Shown here: piece after piece, positions 5,489 to 5,560 of the stretch
Numbering within the stretch: position 1 is the stretch's first letter
Layout: each line of letters starts with the position of its first letter
Source: Phycisphaerales bacterium
GTDB taxonomy: Bacteria > Planctomycetota > Phycisphaerae > Phycisphaerales > UBA1924
Length of the DNA stretch: 5,560 bases
Direction: 5' to 3'
Assembly (NCBI GenBank): GCA_020054055.1
Contig: JAGVLZ010000380.1
Location: 1-5,560 of the forward strand
Program-made: the position numbers and the translations under genes
The notes under the pieces: generated by a model
Told to the model about the DNA's origin: nothing
What the model saw: only the letters and a program-made list of their open reading frames with translations
Database searches by the model: none

Positions 5489-5560
5489 TCAAGGATGATT
5501 GATGGGTTTGGGGTTCCATGGGTTTCCTGTGGCGAGGATGGTGTTGAGGATGGTGAGGAG
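5489..5560 (-). CDS. C-terminal end of a putative IS110-type transposase (partial)
   Basis: The last 23 codons of a gene entering from the right edge: LLTILNTILATGNPWNPKPI, then NHP and a TGA at 5491-5489. The pattern 'LLxILNxxLxxGxPWNP' closely resembles the extreme C-terminus of IS110/IS116/IS902 transposases (Tpase_20 domain), which often end in a helix of the type KLLTILNAM followed by a tryptophan. IS110 elements lack clear terminal inverted repeats and move with a structured bridge RNA encoded in a non-coding end. Only 32 bp separate this stop from the convergent gene ending at 5456, so the element's end, if this is one, must lie there. The fragment is too short for certainty; another conserved protein could share this ending. 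Confidence 0.45.
   Translation of the reverse strand, partial: LLTILNTILATGNPWNPKPINHP
5489..5560 (-). mobile_element. Possible insertion-sequence end at right edge
   Basis: Inferred only from the transposase-like C-terminus read on the minus strand. No terminal inverted repeat or target duplication can be identified, as expected for IS110-type elements and because most of the element is outside the window. Confidence 0.3.

Noticed and set aside
1..5560. tRNA, rRNA, CRISPR array or riboswitch
   Set aside because: I saw no regularly spaced direct repeats, no tRNA-like cloverleaf landmarks and no recognisable riboswitch core on either strand.

Overview
The window comes from a GC-rich bacterium, most likely a planctomycete and plausibly of the Phycisphaerae type. 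The evidence is indirect: a secreted FGE-sulfatase-fold protein ending in a PEP-CTERM-like 'PSPGA - hydrophobic stretch - RRRR' tail, next to a secreted protein with a two-repeat dockerin-like calcium-binding module. That combination is typical of planctomycetes. Shine-Dalgarno sites are clear in front of most genes.

Layout, left to right. (1) Bases 1-91, minus strand: the first 30 codons of an exported protein that runs off the left edge. (2) Bases 92-271: a short intergenic region with three perfect palindromes, one of them a nested 74-base structure. (3) Bases 272-1141, minus strand: a complete seven-helix Bax inhibitor-1-like (TMBIM) membrane protein, with a TATACT -10 element and a Shine-Dalgarno site that lies inside a small palindrome. 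(4) Bases 1142-1502: a divergent intergenic region with an AT-rich island and a run of ten A. (5) Bases 1503-2573 and 2570-4435, plus strand: a two-gene operon joined by an ATGA overlap. It encodes a surface-sorted FGE-like protein without the catalytic cysteines and a secreted beta-rich protein with an internal dockerin-like pair. A strong intrinsic terminator follows at 4467-4493. (6) Bases 4701-5456, plus strand: a soluble protein of 251 residues that I do not recognise, with its own -10 and Shine-Dalgarno site. (7) Bases 5489-5560, minus strand: the last 23 codons of what looks like an IS110-type transposase, entering from the right edge.

The most distinctive content is the coupled pair at 1503-4435. 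Both proteins are exported. One carries a predicted envelope-sorting tail and the other carries dockerin-like calcium loops but no anchor of its own, so a two-component surface assembly is a reasonable but untested hypothesis. The Bax inhibitor-like gene, the unrecognised protein and the transposase end show no clear functional link to the pair.
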